This document shows positions 61,166-64,000 of a stretch of 64,000 bases of DNA, in pieces. The notes beneath the pieces were generated by a model. It was not told the DNA's origin. It did not search any database and was given only the letters and a program-made list of their open reading frames with translations. The stretch is from an uncultured Thiothrix sp. Lineage in GTDB: Bacteria > Pseudomonadota > Gammaproteobacteria > Thiotrichales > Thiotrichaceae. The first letter of the stretch is position 1. Each line of letters starts with the position of its first letter. The translations under genes were made by a program, and so were the position numbers. The stretch spans positions 124,001 through 188,000 of the forward strand of contig NZ_CALMZC010000039.1 in assembly GCF_937873765.1 (NCBI RefSeq), read 5' to 3'.

Positions 61166-63043
61166 ATGTTACAAACGATTCATGATAAAGCCAAAGGCTG
61201 GATTGCCTATGCCATTGTAGGGTTCATCAGTATTCCGTTTGCACTTTGGGGCATCAATTCCTATATGGAAGGTGGTTCCACTAAGGCAGCGGCGGTGGTG
61301 AATGGTGAGGACATACCTGCACAAGAGGTTCAGCAGGAATTAGCACAGATTCGTCAGCAATTTGGGCAAATGGCGGCACAGTTAGGTGACGATAATTTAA
61401 AAAAAATGGCTTTAAATAATGTCGTAAATCAAGTGTTGCTACGTCAGAAAGCAAAAGATGAGGGTTACCGGGCTAGCACGGAAGATGTTGCCACAGCGAT
61501 TGCAGAAATTAGTGTGTTCCAAAAGGACGGTCAGTTTGATAAAGCCACTTATGAAAGCTTTTTAGCTTCGCAGCGGCGTAATCAAGGGGCGTTTGAAGAG
61601 CAAATGCGTACTGACATTACTAATGGACAATTCCGCGATGGTCTGCAAAGTACTGCTTTCGCAACTAAGGCGCAAATGGAACAGTATCAAACTCTACGTA
61701 ACCAAAAGCGTGATGTTGAGCTATTTACTATCAAACTCGCTGATTTTGAGCCACAAGTACAAATTACCGACGAGCAAATCAGCAAGTATTACGCTGAGCA
61801 TAAAAGCCAATTTATGACTGAAGAAAAAGTCAAAGTGGCTTATATCGACTTAAATCAAGAAGCATTAGCTAACACCGTTACCGTTGATGAAGGTGGCCTG
61901 CAAACTTATTATGATGAACATAAGGATCGTTATTTAACCCCTGAAACCCGTAATACCAGCCATATCTTAGTAGCAGTTGCAGATCCTGCACAGGATGCTG
62001 AAGCTAAGAAGAAAATTGATGCTATCTATGCCGACATGCAAGCGGGTAAAAAGACCTTTGAGGATGCTGCTAAAACTGACTCGGATGATAAAGCTACTGC
62101 GGAGGCAGCAGGTGTTGTGGGTGAGGTTGCTGCAGGGAGTTGGGATCCTGAGTTTGAAAAGGCTGTATTTGCCGCTGAAGTGAATAAAATAACAGAACCT
62201 GTCAAAACAGGCGCTGGTTATGAAATTATTCGTGTCAATAGTGTGAAAGCTGCAGTGCAAAAGCCCTATGAAGAAGTGAAGACTCAAGTCGAGCAGGATT
62301 ATCGTCGTGCAGAAGCTGAAAAGCTCTTCTTAGATGCAGCAGAAAAATTACAAACCATTGCTTATGAGCAAAGTGGTGATTTAGCGCCTGCTTCTAAAGC
62401 CGTGAATGTACCTGTGCAAGAATCAGCTTGGCTAAGACGTTCTAAAGGTGAGGGTGTGTTAACTGACCCTAAGTTATTAGCTGAGGCTTTTTCCGATGAA
62501 GTATTAAAGGAAGGCAAAAACTCACAAGTGGTGCAAGTCTCGGATACGCAAGCGATTGTATTGCGCTTGGCGGGTCAAGAACCTGCTGCACAAAAGCCTT
62601 TGGATGAAGTGAAAGCAGAAATTACTACTTTGCTTAAAGCACAAGAAGCCCGCAAGTTAGTCACCCAAAAAGGCGACGAGTTATTAAAGCAACTGAAAAC
62701 GACTGGCTGGACGGCTTTGGATGCTTCTGGTTTGGGTAAAGCAGAAACGATTGAAAAGCCGGGCTTTGTGCAACGCACAGGTAGTACAATTGCCCCTGAG
62801 GTCATTGAGAAGATTTTCACGTTGCCTCGTCCTGTTACTGGTCAATTAGATTGGGATAAAGTGGTGTTAGCGAACGGCGACTACACGGTCATTTCACTGA
62901 AAGCGGTTGAAGATGGCCCGAATACCCTTGAAGAAAACAGCCCACAAATGTACGGCAGTGTAAGTGGTGCGCGTGAATTAGAGGCCGCTTTAGAAGATTT
63001 ACGAGCACGCTCAGAAATTGTATTGCATCCAGAAAACATTTAA
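61166..63043 (+). CDS. ppiD: Periplasmic folding chaperone PpiD
   Basis: 625 aa. An N-terminal anchor helix (WIAYAIVGFISIPFALWGINSYM) is followed by a SurA-like N domain (about 40-190, NGEDIPAQEVQQELAQ), a parvulin domain (about 260-360, TPETRNTSHILVAVADP... GSWDPEFEKAVFA), and a second folded part. PpiD assists proteins leaving SecYEG. Downstream of hupB and tRNA genes, as in other gammaproteobacteria. Confidence 0.95.
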   Translation: MLQTIHDKAKGWIAYAIVGFISIPFALWGINSYMEGGSTKAAAVVNGEDIPAQEVQQELAQIRQQFGQMAAQLGDDNLKKMALNNVVNQVLLRQKAKDEGYRASTEDVATAIAEISVFQKDGQFDKATYESFLASQRRNQGAFEEQMRTDITNGQFRDGLQSTAFATKAQMEQYQTLRNQKRDVELFTIKLADFEPQVQITDEQISKYYAEHKSQFMTEEKVKVAYIDLNQEALANTVTVDEGGLQTYYDEHKDRYLTPETRNTSHILVAVADPAQDAEAKKKIDAIYADMQAGKKTFEDAAKTDSDDKATAEAAGVVGEVAAGSWDPEFEKAVFAAEVNKITEPVKTGAGYEIIRVNSVKAAVQKPYEEVKTQVEQDYRRAEAEKLFLDAAEKLQTIAYEQSGDLAPASKAVNVPVQESAWLRRSKGEGVLTDPKLLAEAFSDEVLKEGKNSQVVQVSDTQAIVLRLAGQEPAAQKPLDEVKAEITTLLKAQEARKLVTQKGDELLKQLKTTGWTALDASGLGKAETIEKPGFVQRTGSTIAPEVIEKIFTLPRPVTGQLDWDKVVLANGDYTVISLKAVEDGPNTLEENSPQMYGSVSGARELEAALEDLRARSEIVLHPENI

Positions 63044-63087
63044 TAACGGATGGCAATCGCACCATTAACCCCTAAACTGCAATTGCC

Positions 63088-64000
63088 ATGAAAATACACT
63101 TAAAAGCTTTAGGTTGCCGACTCAATGAAGCTGAGTTAGAGCAATGGTCACAAAGTTTCCGTGCGGCAGGACATGCGGTTGTCGCTGCTGCACCGGATGC
63201 TGATGTGGTGGTTCTGAATACTTGTGCAGTGACTCAAGAAGCTTCGGCTAAATCTCGACGCTTACTCAATCGTTTATATCGGGAAAATCCGGCGGCAAAA
63301 TTGATCGTTAGTGGTTGCTACGCCACTTTACAAGCTACTGAAGTAGCGAATACTTTAGGCGTTGATTTGGTAGTTCCTAATACGGAAAAAGATCAGCTTC
63401 CCCATAAAGTAATGGAAACTTTTGCTCTGCCAGTAATGCCAGAAATTGCTACTGAGCCGGGGGAAAATAGTTTATTTGTGCGTGGCCGCCATCGGGCTTT
63501 TATCAAGATTCAGGACGGTTGCCGCTATCGCTGTACGTTCTGCATTGTGACTGTGGCACGGGGTGAAGAACGTAGTCGTACTGAAGTTTCCATTATTGAA
63601 GAGATTAACCAGCTCACTAGCCAAGGTGTGCAAGAAGTTGTGCTCACAGGTGTGCATGTGGGGGGGTATGGTAGTGATTTAGTTGATAGTTCGCTTTATA
63701 GCTTAGTGCAACGGATTCTGACAGAAACGGATATTCCACGGATTCGTTTTGCGTCCGTTGAGCCTTGGGATTTGCCTGAGGATTTCTTTGCACTGTTTAG
63801 TAATCCACGCCTAATGCCACATATGCACTTGCCGATTCAAAGTGGGGCCGATTCGGTGTTGCGCCGGATGGCAAGGCGTTGTAAAACCACTGAGTTTGCT
63901 CAACTCGTCGCCCAAGCCCGTACTGCTATCCCCGAGTTTAATGTCACCACGGATATTATTGTCGGCTTCCCGGGTGAAACTGAGGAGGAGTGGCGTGCGA
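63088..64000 (+). CDS. mtaB: tRNA t6A37 methylthiotransferase MtaB, N-terminal part (continues past window)
   Basis: Open from ATG 63088 to the window end, 304 codons. MtaB converts t6A37 to ms2t6A37 in tRNAs reading ANN. The MTTase N domain has LKALGCRLNEAELEQW, NTCAVTQEA, VSGCYATLQ (three cluster cysteines). The radical-SAM motif is KIQDGCRYRCTFCIV (C-x3-C-x2-C), followed by LTGVHVGGYGSDL and LPIQSGADSVLRRMARR. Distinguished from MiaB and RimO by the start and by GCRLN. Confidence 0.93.
   Translation, partial: MKIHLKALGCRLNEAELEQWSQSFRAAGHAVVAAAPDADVVVLNTCAVTQEASAKSRRLLNRLYRENPAAKLIVSGCYATLQATEVANTLGVDLVVPNTEKDQLPHKVMETFALPVMPEIATEPGENSLFVRGRHRAFIKIQDGCRYRCTFCIVTVARGEERSRTEVSIIEEINQLTSQGVQEVVLTGVHVGGYGSDLVDSSLYSLVQRILTETDIPRIRFASVEPWDLPEDFFALFSNPRLMPHMHLPIQSGADSVLRRMARRCKTTEFAQLVAQARTAIPEFNVTTDIIVGFPGETEEEWRA

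Overview
This window is an ordinary, gene-dense chromosome segment of a gammaproteobacterium. The blocks rpsP-rimM-trmD-rplS with ffh, tig-clpP-clpX-lon-hupB, argC-(membrane coiled coil)-bactofilin-erpA, and ypjD divergent from ffh all have the order typical of that class. The two-subunit (class III) PHB synthase phaE-phaC, the lipoprotein-rich accessory genes and the moderate GC content fit a sulfur-oxidising Thiotrichales/Thiothrix-like organism. That assignment is inference; no 16S gene is present.

Layout. 1-3743: end of secA, argJ, mutT, a DUF465 gene and a RhlE-like DEAD-box protein whose catalytic motifs have decayed. 3946-6857: radA, the 3' remnant of corB, a deleted IS200/IS605-type transposase relic, and ypjD. 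6953-8341: ffh. 8592-13727: an accessory block of four paralogous lipoproteins with common ends and variable middles, interleaved with two secreted proteins that look like cysteine peptidases/amidases (one is DUF1287). 13883-15764: rpsP-rimM-trmD-rplS. 15989-20807: a GGDEF/EAL protein, mpl, ubiX, a thioredoxin and a membrane protein. 21032-28852: a small secreted protein, recN, nadK, hrcA, a 769-residue coiled-coil protein and rpoH. 28918-29249: two overlooked tandem micro-proteins (32 and 31 aa). 29500-36651: an HNH nuclease, a 1667-residue surface protein, a lipoprotein and a SPOR protein. 36832-43151: clpB, an AT-rich hydrolase/membrane-protein pair, an EamA transporter, a lipoprotein, hemJ and a TlpA-like protein. 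43225-48952: argC, a DUF6776-like gene, bactofilin, erpA, ppc. 49210-53631: PHB genes (phasin, phaR, phaB, phaE, phaC). 53719-54225: tRNA-Pro, -Arg, -His, -Leu. 54301-63043: tig, clpP, clpX, lon, hupB, tRNA-Val, two tRNA-Asp, ppiD; then the start of mtaB.

How the parts connect. Protein quality control is strongly represented (hrcA, rpoH, clpB, tig, clpP, clpX, lon, ppiD). The sequence shows a complete CIRCE operator in front of rpoH and a good sigma-32 promoter in front of clpB, which predicts a cascade HrcA -> RpoH -> ClpB. The PHB genes share a TGC-N2-TGCA motif upstream of phaP, phaR and the phaB/phaE divergent region, a candidate PhaR operator. FNR/ANR-type boxes lie next to the tandem micro-proteins and next to a small secreted protein, suggesting oxygen-dependent expression. 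The most likely undescribed system is the lipoprotein block at 8.6-13.7 kb; the tandem micro-proteins come second.
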